Positions 9,733 through 17,050 of a stretch of 23,412 nucleotides of DNA are shown here, in pieces; positions within the stretch are counted from its first letter, which is position 1, and every line of letters starts with the position of its first letter. The notes beneath the pieces are model-generated. The model saw nothing but the letters and a program-made list of their open reading frames with translations, ran no database searches and was not told the DNA's origin. The DNA is from an uncultured Gemmatimonadota bacterium (GTDB taxonomy: Bacteria > Gemmatimonadota > Gemmatimonadetes > Gemmatimonadales > Gemmatimonadaceae). The stretch is taken from contig CAMLDY010000038.1 in NCBI GenBank assembly GCA_946478895.1, positions 1-23,412 on the forward strand. The letters are read 5' to 3'. The position numbers and the translations under genes were made by a program.

Positions 9733-10119
9733 ATGTCAGTGAAAAAGATCATCACGGAAAAAGCTCCCGGCGCCATCGGACCCTACTCGCAGGCGATCGT
9801 TGCCAACGGGTTCGTCTTCACGGCCGGCCAGATCCCTCTCGATCCGGCAGCCGGAAAAATCGTCGACGGCGGGATCGTCGAGCAGACGGACCGAGTGATG
9901 GAGAATCTCCAGGAGGTTTTGCGCGCGGCCGGGGTGACCTGGGCGGACGTGGTCAAGACCACCGTTTATCTGCACGACCTCGCTCACTTTCCTACCGTCA
10001 ACGAAGTGTACGGCAAATGGCTCGGCGATGCGCGGCCGGCGAGATCGACGGTGCAAGTCGCATCGCTTCCCCGAGGCGCGTTGGTGGAGATCGATGTGAT
10101 CGCGGCACTTCCCAAATAG
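9733..10119 (+). CDS. ridA: RidA family 2-iminobutanoate/2-iminopropanoate deaminase
   Basis: RidA hydrolyses reactive enamine/imine intermediates released by PLP enzymes such as threonine dehydratase. The 128-residue protein fits the family length and shows APGAIGPYSQA at the start, GFVFTAGQIPLDP, and the C-terminal active-site segment RPARSTVQVASLPRGALVEID, with Arg104 and Glu119 matching the catalytic Arg and Glu of the family. A GGGGTAAG ribosome-binding site lies just before ATG 9733. It is followed after 13 bases by the GTG start proposed for selD. Confidence 0.94.
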   Translation: MSVKKIITEKAPGAIGPYSQAIVANGFVFTAGQIPLDPAAGKIVDGGIVEQTDRVMENLQEVLRAAGVTWADVVKTTVYLHDLAHFPTVNEVYGKWLGDARPARSTVQVASLPRGALVEIDVIAALPK

Positions 10120-10132
10120 TCCCAGTCGCAGA

Positions 10133-11176
10133 GTGAGTACTTCCAGAACGCGCGACGAGCTCTTCCGGCTGACGGAGTTCGCGCGCTGCGCCGGTTGAGC
10201 GTCGAAAATGGGTCCGGGTGACCTGTCCCGCGCGCTGGCCGCGCTCCCCGTGAAATCGGATCCACGGCTGCTCGTCGGCAGAGAGACCTTCGACGACGCC
10301 GGGGTCTTTCGGCTGTCCGATGATGTCGCGCTCGTCCAGACGGTGGATTTCTTCGCGCCAATCGTGGATGATCCGTTCGACTTCGGTCAGGTCGCCGCGG
10401 CAAACGCGCTCTCCGATGTCTATGCCATGGGCGGCCAGCCGCTGACGGCGCTCAACATCGTCGCTTTCCCGACCAAGGATCTTCCGCTCGAAGTGCTTGG
10501 TGAGATGTTGCGCGGCGGGCAGGAGAAAGTGGATGAAGCCGGCGCGGTGATCGTCGGAGGCCACACCGTCGTCGATACGGAGCTGAAGTACGGGCTGTCG
10601 GTCACCGGTCGCGCGCACCCCGATTTCCTGCTCACTAATGCCGGCGCGCGGCCCGGCGACGTCCTTGTTCTGACCAAGCCGATCGGCAACGGCATTCTCG
10701 CCACCGCTGGGAAACGCAATCAGCTCTCGCCGGAATCGAGAGACGCGATGCTCGTCGCAATGAAAGCCCTGAACGGAGCTGCCTCTCGTGCCGCGCTCGC
10801 GGTCGGCGCCCGCGCCGCTACGGACATCACCGGTTTCGGCCTTCTCGGCCACCTCTCCCACATCGCGCGGGCCAGCGCCGTTTCGCTTCGTGTCGACCTC
10901 GACGCGATCCCCGTGTTGCCCGGGGTGCGGGAGGCGGTCCGCGCCGGGTGTGTTACCGACGGCGCGAAACGCAACGCCGAATATCTCCGTGAGCTTGTCC
11001 ACTGGACCCGAGGCGACGATGAAGACCGCGCCATTCTTCACGATCCCCAGACTTCAGGTGGGCTTCTCGTTTGCGTCAGCCCGGCCCGTGTCGCCGACTA
11101 TCTTTCACGCGTTGCAGGTGCTGTTGTCGTCGGCGAAGTTGCTCAACGGGGAGACGTTGCGATCGAAGTGCGCTGA
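10133..11176 (+). CDS. selD: selenide, water dikinase SelD, selenocysteine-containing (in-frame TGA at 10196-10198)
   Basis: SelD makes selenophosphate from selenide and ATP, the selenium donor for Sec-tRNA. From GTG 10133 the frame runs through a TGA at codon 22 and reads LTEFARCAGUASKMGPGDL. This matches the SelD N-terminus: U22 falls at the catalytic Cys/Sec (Cys17 in E. coli) and Lys25 at the essential Lys20, with the same spacing. With the TGA read as Sec the length is 347 residues, like E. coli SelD. Further motifs: VGRETFDDAGVF, TTVDFFAPIVDDPFDFG-type core, ALSDVYAMGG, GGHTVVD, TDITGFGLLGHLSH, DPQTSGGLL. A call starting at ATG 10208 would lose the active site. A SECIS-like hairpin follows the TGA and tRNA-Sec follows the gene. 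The ribosome-binding site before GTG 10133 is weak; no other start exists after the stop at 10097. Confidence 0.93.
10208..10226 (+). promoter_or_regulatory. bacterial SECIS hairpin in selD
   Basis: Directly downstream of the selD TGA the RNA can fold as AUGGGUC - CGGGU - GACCUGU, a 7-pair stem (including two G-U pairs) with a 5-base apical loop. The loop starts 16 bases after the TGA and has G as its second base. This fits the known bacterial SECIS pattern (a short hairpin just after the UGA, with a G at the start of the loop), which is bound by SelB. The fold was made by hand; no energy calculation was done. Confidence 0.75.
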
Positions 11177-11183
11177 TACGCTC

Positions 11184-11280
11184 GGGGGTGGATGGGGCCT
11201 GGTGGCTTCCGTGATCTTCAAAATCACTGTGACCTTACGCCGTAAGGTCGGGTGGGTTCGATTCCCACACTCTCCCGCCA
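11184..11280 (+). tRNA. selC: tRNA-Sec (anticodon TCA)
   Basis: This 97-base gene has the special shape of bacterial selenocysteine tRNA. The anticodon arm is GTGAT-CTTCAAA-ATCAC with TCA at 11218-11220. The D arm is a 6-pair stem with a 4-base loop (GGGGCC-TGGT-GGCTTC). The very long variable arm is GACCTTAC-GCC-GTAAGGTC (8 pairs). The T arm is GTGGG-TTCGATT-CCCAC, and CCA is encoded. With an 8-base acceptor (11184-11191 with 11269-11276) six positions pair and two do not (T-T at position 6, G-A at position 8). It begins 7 bases after selD, so the two genes probably share a transcript. Confidence 0.93.
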
Positions 11281-11879
11281 TCGCGCTGCTCGGCGTCTTC
11301 ACGTCGCTTGCCCTCGTGGCGATGCCTTCCAGCGCCCAGCAGCGGGACAGCGCCCGCGCCGGCATCCCTGCGCCATCGCGAGCTCAGCCGCCTGTCGCGG
11401 ATACAACGCCCAAACCACCGATGAGTCCGCGGCGCGCGTTTCTCACATCTCTGCTCATTCCCGGCTACGCGCAGACGGTGCTCGATCGCGACAAGGCAGC
11501 GATGCTGTTCGCCGTCGTCGAGGTCGGATCGATAGGAATGGCGCGCAAGGCGGCGCAGGATCTGGCCGAGGCAAAGGGTCTCGCGCACGACAGTGTCGTC
11601 GCGACTTACAAGATCGATCCGATAACCGGGCTCGCGGTCATCGACCCCAAAACCGGATTGCCGGTCGCGGACACTTACTTCGCCAGCCGATTTACGCCCG
11701 ATCGAATCAAGGCAAGACGCACCCACTACGAGGACTGGATCGCGGCGATCGTGTTCAATCACCTCATTGCCGGAGCCGACGCCTACGTGGCCGCCAATCT
11801 TTGGGACTTTCGCACCAATGTTGGGGTCGTTGCGTCTCCACGATCCGCGGGGATCGTTGCGACGGTGGGGTTCCGATGA
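11229..11879 (+). CDS. DUF5683-like exported/membrane protein, start uncertain
   Basis: The function is unknown. The clear features are a signal-peptide-like stretch IALLGVFTSLALVAMPSSAQQ, a Pro/Ala-rich spacer, and then SPRRAFLTSLLIPGYAQ, which resembles the start of DUF5683 domains (a PGxGQ-type turn before membrane helices); two further apolar segments follow. The only usual start codons that keep the signal peptide are GTG 11229, 11211 and 11202, all inside tRNA-Sec; GTG 11229 gives a basic N-region (MTLRRKV) and 216 residues. CTG 11286 would lie just after the tRNA. ATG 11322 would delete the signal peptide. The stop overlaps the murI start by 4 bases. I trust the gene and its 3' part, but not the start. 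Confidence 0.6.
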   Translation: MTLRRKVGWVRFPHSPAIALLGVFTSLALVAMPSSAQQRDSARAGIPAPSRAQPPVADTTPKPPMSPRRAFLTSLLIPGYAQTVLDRDKAAMLFAVVEVGSIGMARKAAQDLAEAKGLAHDSVVATYKIDPITGLAVIDPKTGLPVADTYFASRFTPDRIKARRTHYEDWIAAIVFNHLIAGADAYVAANLWDFRTNVGVVASPRSAGIVATVGFR

Positions 11880-12679
11880 GCAGCGGCGAGCCGATCGGAG
11901 TCTTTGATTCCGGCATGGGCGGTCTCACCGTCATGCGCGAGATCATGAACCAGTTGCCGAACGAGAGCATCATCTATTTCGGCGACACCGCGCGCGTGCC
12001 GTACGGACCGAAGAGTCCGGACACCGTTCTTCGTTACAGCCGCGAGATCACAACCTACCTCCGCGGCGAGGGCGTGAAGGCTCTCGTCGTCGCGTGCAAC
12101 ACCGCCACCGCGCACGCGCTCCCCGCTCTGCGCCGGGAATTCGACTTTCCAATCGTCGGTGTGATTCAGCCGGGCGCGCGCGCCGCCGCCGCCGCGACGA
12201 AGACCAAGCGCGTCGGCGTCATCGGGACGGCGGGGACCATCAGATCACGCGCCTACGAGAAAGAGATCCAGCGTCTGCTCCCCGACGTCAATCTCATCGC
12301 CCAGGCGTGCGGGCTCTTCGTCCCGCTGGTGGAAGAAGGCTGGCTCGACACCGAGCCAACCCGCGCAATCGCGCGCAACTACCTCGCGCCGTTCGTCACC
12401 GCCGAGGTCGACACGCTGGTGATGGGCTGCACTCACTATCCGCTCATCAAGACGGTAATCGGAAACGTTGTTGGCAGGGAGGTCAGGCTGATCGACAGCG
12501 CTTACGAGACGGCCCGGGAAGCGGGCGAAGTTCTACGCGCGCTCAACCTCCAAAACGAGACACCGAACGAGGCGCGCTACAGATTCATCGCCTCAGATGC
12601 GCCCGACACTTTCCTGCAGCTGGGCCAGCGCTTTCTCGGCTCAGCGATTGATCGAGTTGAGACACGCACCCTGGGTTGA
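11876..12679 (+). CDS. murI: glutamate racemase
   Basis: MurI interconverts L- and D-glutamate to supply D-Glu for peptidoglycan. The 267 residues contain the whole family set: IGVFDSGMGGLTVMREI, YFGDTARVPYGPKS, the first catalytic Cys in VVACNTATA (Cys74), VGVIQPGARAA, IGTAGTIRS, and the second catalytic Cys in MGCTHYPLI (Cys185). ATG 11876 overlaps the stop of the preceding gene (ATGA). The last 39 bases overlap the convergent lpxH gene tail to tail. Confidence 0.96.
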   Translation: MSSGEPIGVFDSGMGGLTVMREIMNQLPNESIIYFGDTARVPYGPKSPDTVLRYSREITTYLRGEGVKALVVACNTATAHALPALRREFDFPIVGVIQPGARAAAAATKTKRVGVIGTAGTIRSRAYEKEIQRLLPDVNLIAQACGLFVPLVEEGWLDTEPTRAIARNYLAPFVTAEVDTLVMGCTHYPLIKTVIGNVVGREVRLIDSAYETAREAGEVLRALNLQNETPNEARYRFIASDAPDTFLQLGQRFLGSAIDRVETRTLG

Positions 12680-13399
12680 TCCATCCCACTGCCGCAGCTC
12701 GATCGCTTCGTCGGTGATCCGCAGGAAAGTCGGCGCGTCCAGCCACGACCCCGCGTTTCCGAACACGTTGCCACTCTCCATTTTTTCCAGCGTCGCAACG
12801 TGCGAATGTCCGTACACCAACAGGTCCAGGTCCTTTGCTTCCGCGAGTTGTCGCTCGGCGTATGCGCGCAGTCCACGACCTTCGTCGCGAGCGCGGTAGG
12901 TTCGACTGGCGTTGGAGCTTCCATGCGCGAGGCGACTCGCCCAATCCGGATGAATCAGCCGAAACGCTCTTATCGCCAGCGGGTGACGCATGATTGGGCG
13001 GATCATTCTGTAGCCTCGATCCTCGCGATCGCGCAGCCCGTCGCCGTGCTCGACACGCACCTTCCATCCGGCGACTGAGCCCTCCCACGGACCGATCACA
13101 TACTCCACGCCGACATCCTCGCGCAGGATCTCGCCACCCCAGCAATCGTGGTTGCCAGCCACCCAAAGCACATCGACCCCGGCATCTCGCAGCTCCGCCA
13201 GCGCAGCGAGCGCGCGAAAGCTCCGCCGCGGAATGACGGTTTTCCACTCGAACCAGAAGTCGAAGAGGTCGCCGTTGATGATCAGCGACCTCGCGTCCCC
13301 GGCCAGTCCACGCAGGAAGGCAACGAATGATCGCTCGATCTGCGGGCTCGCCACACCGAGATGCGCGTCGGAGACGATGAAGCAGGGACCGTTGAGCAC
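12641..13399 (-). CDS. lpxH: UDP-2,3-diacylglucosamine hydrolase-like metallophosphoesterase (LpxH family)
   Basis: LpxH removes UMP from UDP-2,3-diacylglucosamine to give lipid X in lipid A synthesis. The 252-residue protein has the calcineurin-like metal sites in order: SDAHLG (Asp11, His13), NGDLFDFWFEW (Asp44), AGNHDCWGG (Asn83, His84, Asp85), VEHGDGL and YGHSHVA. The DFWFEW segment and the length are typical of the LpxH/LpxH2 group rather than of general phosphoesterases. The start is a GTG at 13399 on the minus strand. Other LPS genes in the window (lptE, heptose adenylyltransferase) support a lipid A role, but a related sugar-nucleotide substrate cannot be excluded. It is one of two minus-strand genes here and converges on murI. 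Confidence 0.82.
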   Translation of the reverse strand: MLNGPCFIVSDAHLGVASPQIERSFVAFLRGLAGDARSLIINGDLFDFWFEWKTVIPRRSFRALAALAELRDAGVDVLWVAGNHDCWGGEILREDVGVEYVIGPWEGSVAGWKVRVEHGDGLRDREDRGYRMIRPIMRHPLAIRAFRLIHPDWASRLAHGSSNASRTYRARDEGRGLRAYAERQLAEAKDLDLLVYGHSHVATLEKMESGNVFGNAGSWLDAPTFLRITDEAIELRQWDGSTQGACLNSINR

Positions 13400-13467
13400 G
13401 GCTCAAGTTAGCGCGCCGCCAAAGTCTTTACAAAGCATCGCATCCGGGGCATTTTCGCAGCTCCTTC

Positions 13468-13896
13468 ATGACATCCGAGAGCGGGCGCGGCACGGCTCAC
13501 ATCGTCGAGTTCCGGGTTCGTTACGCCGAAACCGACCAGATGCAGGTCGTCTATCATTCGAACTATCTGATCTGGTGCGAGATCGGGCGCACCGAATTCA
13601 TCCGCGCCCTCGGTACTCCCTACGCCGAGCTCGAGCGACAGAACGTCACGCTCGCCGTGGTCGAGGCCAGCCTCCGGTTCCATTCCGCGGCTCGTTACGA
13701 CAATCTCATTCGTGTAACGACAACCATAAGCGATGTTCGCTCCCGCACCATCACCTTCGACTACGTGATTACAAATGCGGAATCGGGTGAACGATTCGTT
13801 ACAGCATCGACAAAGCTCGCATCGCTCACCCGCGATTCGCGACTGACCAGTCTGCCCGCCGGGCTTCGCACCCTCCTGGAAAATGCCGCTTCGTAA
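13468..13896 (+). CDS. YbgC-like hotdog acyl-CoA thioesterase
   Basis: This 142-residue protein belongs to the 4HBT hotdog thioesterase family. The N-terminal motif RVRYAETDQMQVVYHSNYLIW carries the Tyr, the catalytic Asp (about residue 23) and the His of the YbgC subgroup, followed by the central helix with CEIGRTEFIRALG. E. coli YbgC hydrolyses acyl-CoA and sits beside the Tol-Pal genes; none of these are seen here. ATG 13468 follows a 68-base gap shared with the divergent lpxH start, the likely place for both promoters, though I see no clear -10/-35 pair there. It overlaps the next gene by 14 bases. Confidence 0.85.
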   Translation: MTSESGRGTAHIVEFRVRYAETDQMQVVYHSNYLIWCEIGRTEFIRALGTPYAELERQNVTLAVVEASLRFHSAARYDNLIRVTTTISDVRSRTITFDYVITNAESGERFVTASTKLASLTRDSRLTSLPAGLRTLLENAAS

Positions 13897-15964
13897 GCTG
13901 CTCAGCGCCGCCGGCGCTCTCGTCGTCGTCGCGACCGGCGCTGGCGTACAGGCGAGTAACACCCCCGCGGACGCCGCGGCGATCTCACTCTACGCACGCA
14001 TCCTGGCGATGACCGATACCCGACAGCTCGACACGGTACTCGTCGATCGGTCGCTCGCCAGCGCCTGGCGACCGCTGCGCGCCGCGGCGACGCTCGCAAT
14101 CGGACAAGTAGGCCGCGACGTGGGATTGCCGGGCGCTCGAAGATTGCGCGCGCTGCTGCAGGATCCCGACTCCAGTGTCGCGGCGAATGCAGCATACGCG
14201 CTGGGACTGCTGCGCGATTCCTCGTCAATCTCCGATTTGACCGCGGTGCTCGATACGCCGGCGCCAGGCGCGCGGGAGGCGGCGTGGGCGCTTGGCGAAA
14301 TCGGACCAGCGTCACGCGGCGCAATTACGACTGCACTGCGAAGCCAGCACCGCGGCGATGTTGCAGTTCAGCTCTTGCTTGCTGCGGCCAAGCTCCGGCC
14401 CGTCCCCCTCGCGGAGGTGCGACCCTATTTGGGCAACGCAAACCCGGCCGAGGTTTGGGCCGCGTCGTACGCGCTCGCGCGCACCAGGGCAAGCGGGGGA
14501 GTACGTGATCTCCTCGCTCTTGCCGATGCACCAGTTGCCTCGAGCCGTGTGACGACGAGCTCAGCCGACCCTTCAGACGAGCGCGGTCCGTACACCGATC
14601 AGCGGCTCGCGCCCGCGCGCATTCGTGCAGAGATCGCGCGCGGCCTCGCCCGAACCGCCGCGGGTGACTCCCTCGGCACCCACGCCTTCGCCATACTTTC
14701 GCGGCTCGCGCGCGATCCCGATTCGCACGTTCGGATCAATGCGCTGCGGTCCCTCGGGACGTATCGCGCACAGTCCACCGCCCTCCTCATCGAAGCGACG
14801 AAAGATGCCGACGCCAATGTGCGCGTCGCTGCGGCACAGAGTCTGTCGGCATCCTTTCCCAGGGATGACAATGCATTCGGCGCACTGTGGGCGGCCGACA
14901 CGTCAGTCGTTTATCGCGCCTCGTTGCTGGCATCGGCGGCGAGCGCCGGGCTTCGCCCGCCACAGCTTCGCGCGTGGGCCGCCAGTCCCGACTGGCGCCT
15001 CCGCGCCGCCGTCGCTAACGCCGCTGGCGACACCCTCGATCGTGCATTCGCCATCTCTCGCGCGCGACCGCTTCTGAGCGACCCCGACCCTCGCGTTCGG
15101 GAGAGCGCCTATGGTGCTTTGGCGCCTCCGACTTCGCTGCCACTCGAGGACAGCGTTCACGAGCTCTTGATCGCCGGACTTCACGATCCGGATTTCTACG
15201 TCAGGGCAACCGTCCTCGCTGCCCTTGTCGATCGGCCTACCGTCGCCGACTTGCCGGCGGTGCTGGCGAGCTATCGACTCGCCGCGAAGGATTCCGCCAG
15301 CGACGCCAGACTCGCAGCCCTCCAGTACGTCGCCGCAGTCTGGAAGCGAGACAGCACAACGCTGACATCCGAGATTCGGCGGGAGCTCTCGGCCATGCCC
15401 GTCCCGGCAGACCCGCTCGAGCGGAACGCCGGCGCCGGAGTTTCGCCGTGGTCTCGCTGGAGCGGCGTCGCTCCTTCGCCGCGGCCGGCTGCCTGGTACG
15501 ACTCGGTGGTGCGGCAAATGGTTCTCCCGATCGTCGAGGGCAAACGAGTAACTGCGACTTTGTACACCGTGCGTGGGCCGGTAACGCTCGAGCTGTTCGG
15601 GGCCGACGCGCCCATTACGGTATGGAACTTTCTCTCGCTCGCACGGTCTGGATACTATCGAAACACGCGGTTTCATCGCGTCGTTCCCAATTTCGTCGCC
15701 CAGGATGGAGATCCAAGAGACGATGGCAATGGTGGTCCCGGCTACGCGATACGAGACGAGATGAATCGCCACCGTTACGAGCGCGGGGCAGTCGGGATGG
15801 CGTTGTCGGGTCCGGATACCGGCGGCAGCCAGTATTTCATCACCCATTCGCCGCAGCCGCACCTCGATGGCCACTACACCGTCTTTGGCCGGGTTTTACG
15901 CGGCTACACCGTTCTCGATCGAATCGTGCAGGGCGACCTCATCATGCGCATTGATCCACGATGA
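13883..15964 (+). CDS. secreted HEAT-repeat protein with C-terminal cyclophilin-type peptidyl-prolyl isomerase domain
   Basis: The 693 residues start with a signal peptide (MPLRKLLSAAGALVVVATG, cleavage probably near residue 25). A long array of HEAT-like helical repeats follows (about 40-470), recognisable by repeated patterns such as DPDSSVAANAAYALGLL, DPDSHVRINALRSLG, DADANVRVAAAQSLS and DPDPRVRESAYGAL. The C-terminal domain (about 555-690) is a cyclophilin: FHRVVPNFVAQDGD holds the catalytic Arg, Phe and Gln, and GSQYFITHSPQPHLDG holds the end of the active site. It probably folds or scaffolds exported proteins in the periplasm. ATG 13883 overlaps the thioesterase gene; its stop region overlaps the next start (ATGA). 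Confidence 0.9.
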   Translation: MPLRKLLSAAGALVVVATGAGVQASNTPADAAAISLYARILAMTDTRQLDTVLVDRSLASAWRPLRAAATLAIGQVGRDVGLPGARRLRALLQDPDSSVAANAAYALGLLRDSSSISDLTAVLDTPAPGAREAAWALGEIGPASRGAITTALRSQHRGDVAVQLLLAAAKLRPVPLAEVRPYLGNANPAEVWAASYALARTRASGGVRDLLALADAPVASSRVTTSSADPSDERGPYTDQRLAPARIRAEIARGLARTAAGDSLGTHAFAILSRLARDPDSHVRINALRSLGTYRAQSTALLIEATKDADANVRVAAAQSLSASFPRDDNAFGALWAADTSVVYRASLLASAASAGLRPPQLRAWAASPDWRLRAAVANAAGDTLDRAFAISRARPLLSDPDPRVRESAYGALAPPTSLPLEDSVHELLIAGLHDPDFYVRATVLAALVDRPTVADLPAVLASYRLAAKDSASDARLAALQYVAAVWKRDSTTLTSEIRRELSAMPVPADPLERNAGAGVSPWSRWSGVAPSPRPAAWYDSVVRQMVLPIVEGKRVTATLYTVRGPVTLELFGADAPITVWNFLSLARSGYYRNTRFHRVVPNFVAQDGDPRDDGNGGPGYAIRDEMNRHRYERGAVGMALSGPDTGGSQYFITHSPQPHLDGHYTVFGRVLRGYTVLDRIVQGDLIMRIDPR

Positions 15965-16578
15965 AGCGACTCCTGCTGCTGATCACCCTAGCCGGATGTG
16001 CCCCGGCGCTCCATCCACTCACCGGCGTACCGGCGCCCGATCGTTCGCTACCGGACTTGGCGATTCCACCCGGTCACCGGCAGATCGTGTTCAAGTGGGA
16101 GTACCAGGAAGGCGACATCGCCGCGCGTGGCGACGGCTCCGTGCGAACCGCGGCGCCCGACAGCGCCCGCCTCGATTTCTTTCTCGGTGGCGGATTGGGC
16201 GCGGGAGCCGCGCTGTTGATCGGCGACTCGCTGCGTTCGCCAAATCCCGAGCTGGCGAAGCGCTACATCCCGCCGACGCCAATGATGTGGGCAGCGCTCG
16301 GGCGCTTGGCGCTGCCGCCGCTTGCGGACACGGTTGTTCGTCTGGACGGCGATGTGCTTCGCGCCGACATTGGACGGCCCATTCAGTGGAGAGTCGCCAT
16401 TCGCGGCGACACTCTGCTCAGCGTCCAGCACGTATCGGGTGACCGGATCATCGAGAGTATGAATCGTTCGTCGGATAGCGTCGTCACCTACGAACGGCCC
16501 GGCGCCCGGCGAACCCTTCGCCTGACCGTGCTGAGAGAACAACCCGGATCTTTCGATGCGTCGATCTGGCACTTATAG
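15961..16578 (+). CDS. lipoprotein of unknown function (possibly LolA/LolB-like fold)
   Basis: I do not recognise a specific family. The 205-residue protein starts with a short lipoprotein signal ending in the lipobox LAGC (Cys13), so it is probably anchored in the envelope. The rest is rich in short beta strands (for example RQIVFKWEYQEGD, SARLDFFLGGG, DTVVRLDGDVLRADIG), which recalls outer-membrane lipoprotein carriers or DUF4292-type proteins; that is only a guess from pattern. It is joined to the cyclophilin gene by a 4-base overlap and overlaps lptE by 23 bases, so it is likely co-translated with an envelope assembly set. Confidence 0.75.
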   Translation: MKRLLLLITLAGCAPALHPLTGVPAPDRSLPDLAIPPGHRQIVFKWEYQEGDIAARGDGSVRTAAPDSARLDFFLGGGLGAGAALLIGDSLRSPNPELAKRYIPPTPMMWAALGRLALPPLADTVVRLDGDVLRADIGRPIQWRVAIRGDTLLSVQHVSGDRIIESMNRSSDSVVTYERPGARRTLRLTVLREQPGSFDASIWHL

Positions 16579-17050
16579 TCTTGTTCTTGTCGCGATGGCG
16601 GCTTGCTTTCCGTACAGCTTTACGGGAGGCGGGCTGCCCTCTCATATAAGGACGGTTGCCATCCTTCCTTTCGAGAACCAGACGGCAACACCTGAGCTCC
16701 CACGCGAGCTGACCGACGCGCTGAGAACGCGGTTGCGAGACCGCCTCGGCCTGCGCGATGCGTCGGAGTCGAAAGCCAACGCGATTGTCCGCGGTGTAAT
16801 CCAGCGCTACGAAACCGACATCCCGATCGGCTACAGCGCCAACAACAAGGCTGCGACCACGGCGAAGCGGATGCTGCAGCTGGTTGTGGACATCGAGATG
16901 ATCGATCAGGTGACGGGCAAGACCCTGTGGCAGCGGAAGGGACTGCTGGCCGAAGGTCAGTACGAGGAACGCGGGGAACCGGAAGGCCGGCGCCAGGCGA
17001 TCGACCACATCGTCACCGACGTGATCGACGGAGCACAATCGCAGTGGTAA
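16556..17050 (+). CDS. lptE: LptE-family LPS-assembly lipoprotein
   Basis: LptE plugs and helps assemble the LptD outer-membrane channel that places LPS in the outer leaflet. The 164-residue protein has a lipoprotein signal with lipobox MAAC (Cys17), then the LptE-like opening SHIRTVAILPFENQTATPEL, a helix with ELTDALRTRLRD, the strand ANAIVRGVIQRYE, and the paired strand DIEMIDQVTGKTLWQRKG. This layout fits the LptE/DUF4136-like group. No lptD is in the window. It overlaps its upstream lipoprotein by 23 bases and the next gene by 7. Confidence 0.82.
   Translation: MRRSGTYSLVLVAMAACFPYSFTGGGLPSHIRTVAILPFENQTATPELPRELTDALRTRLRDRLGLRDASESKANAIVRGVIQRYETDIPIGYSANNKAATTAKRMLQLVVDIEMIDQVTGKTLWQRKGLLAEGQYEERGEPEGRRQAIDHIVTDVIDGAQSQW

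Noticed and set aside
10208..11176. SelD as a normal gene starting at ATG 10208
   Set aside because: This start removes the catalytic Sec/Cys and Lys region, which is encoded just upstream in the same frame across the TGA; the ATG also lies in the SECIS-like stem.
12585..13406. 273-codon minus-strand frame overlapping lpxH in another phase
   Set aside because: Arg-rich shadow without motifs; the lpxH frame carries all metallophosphoesterase sites.
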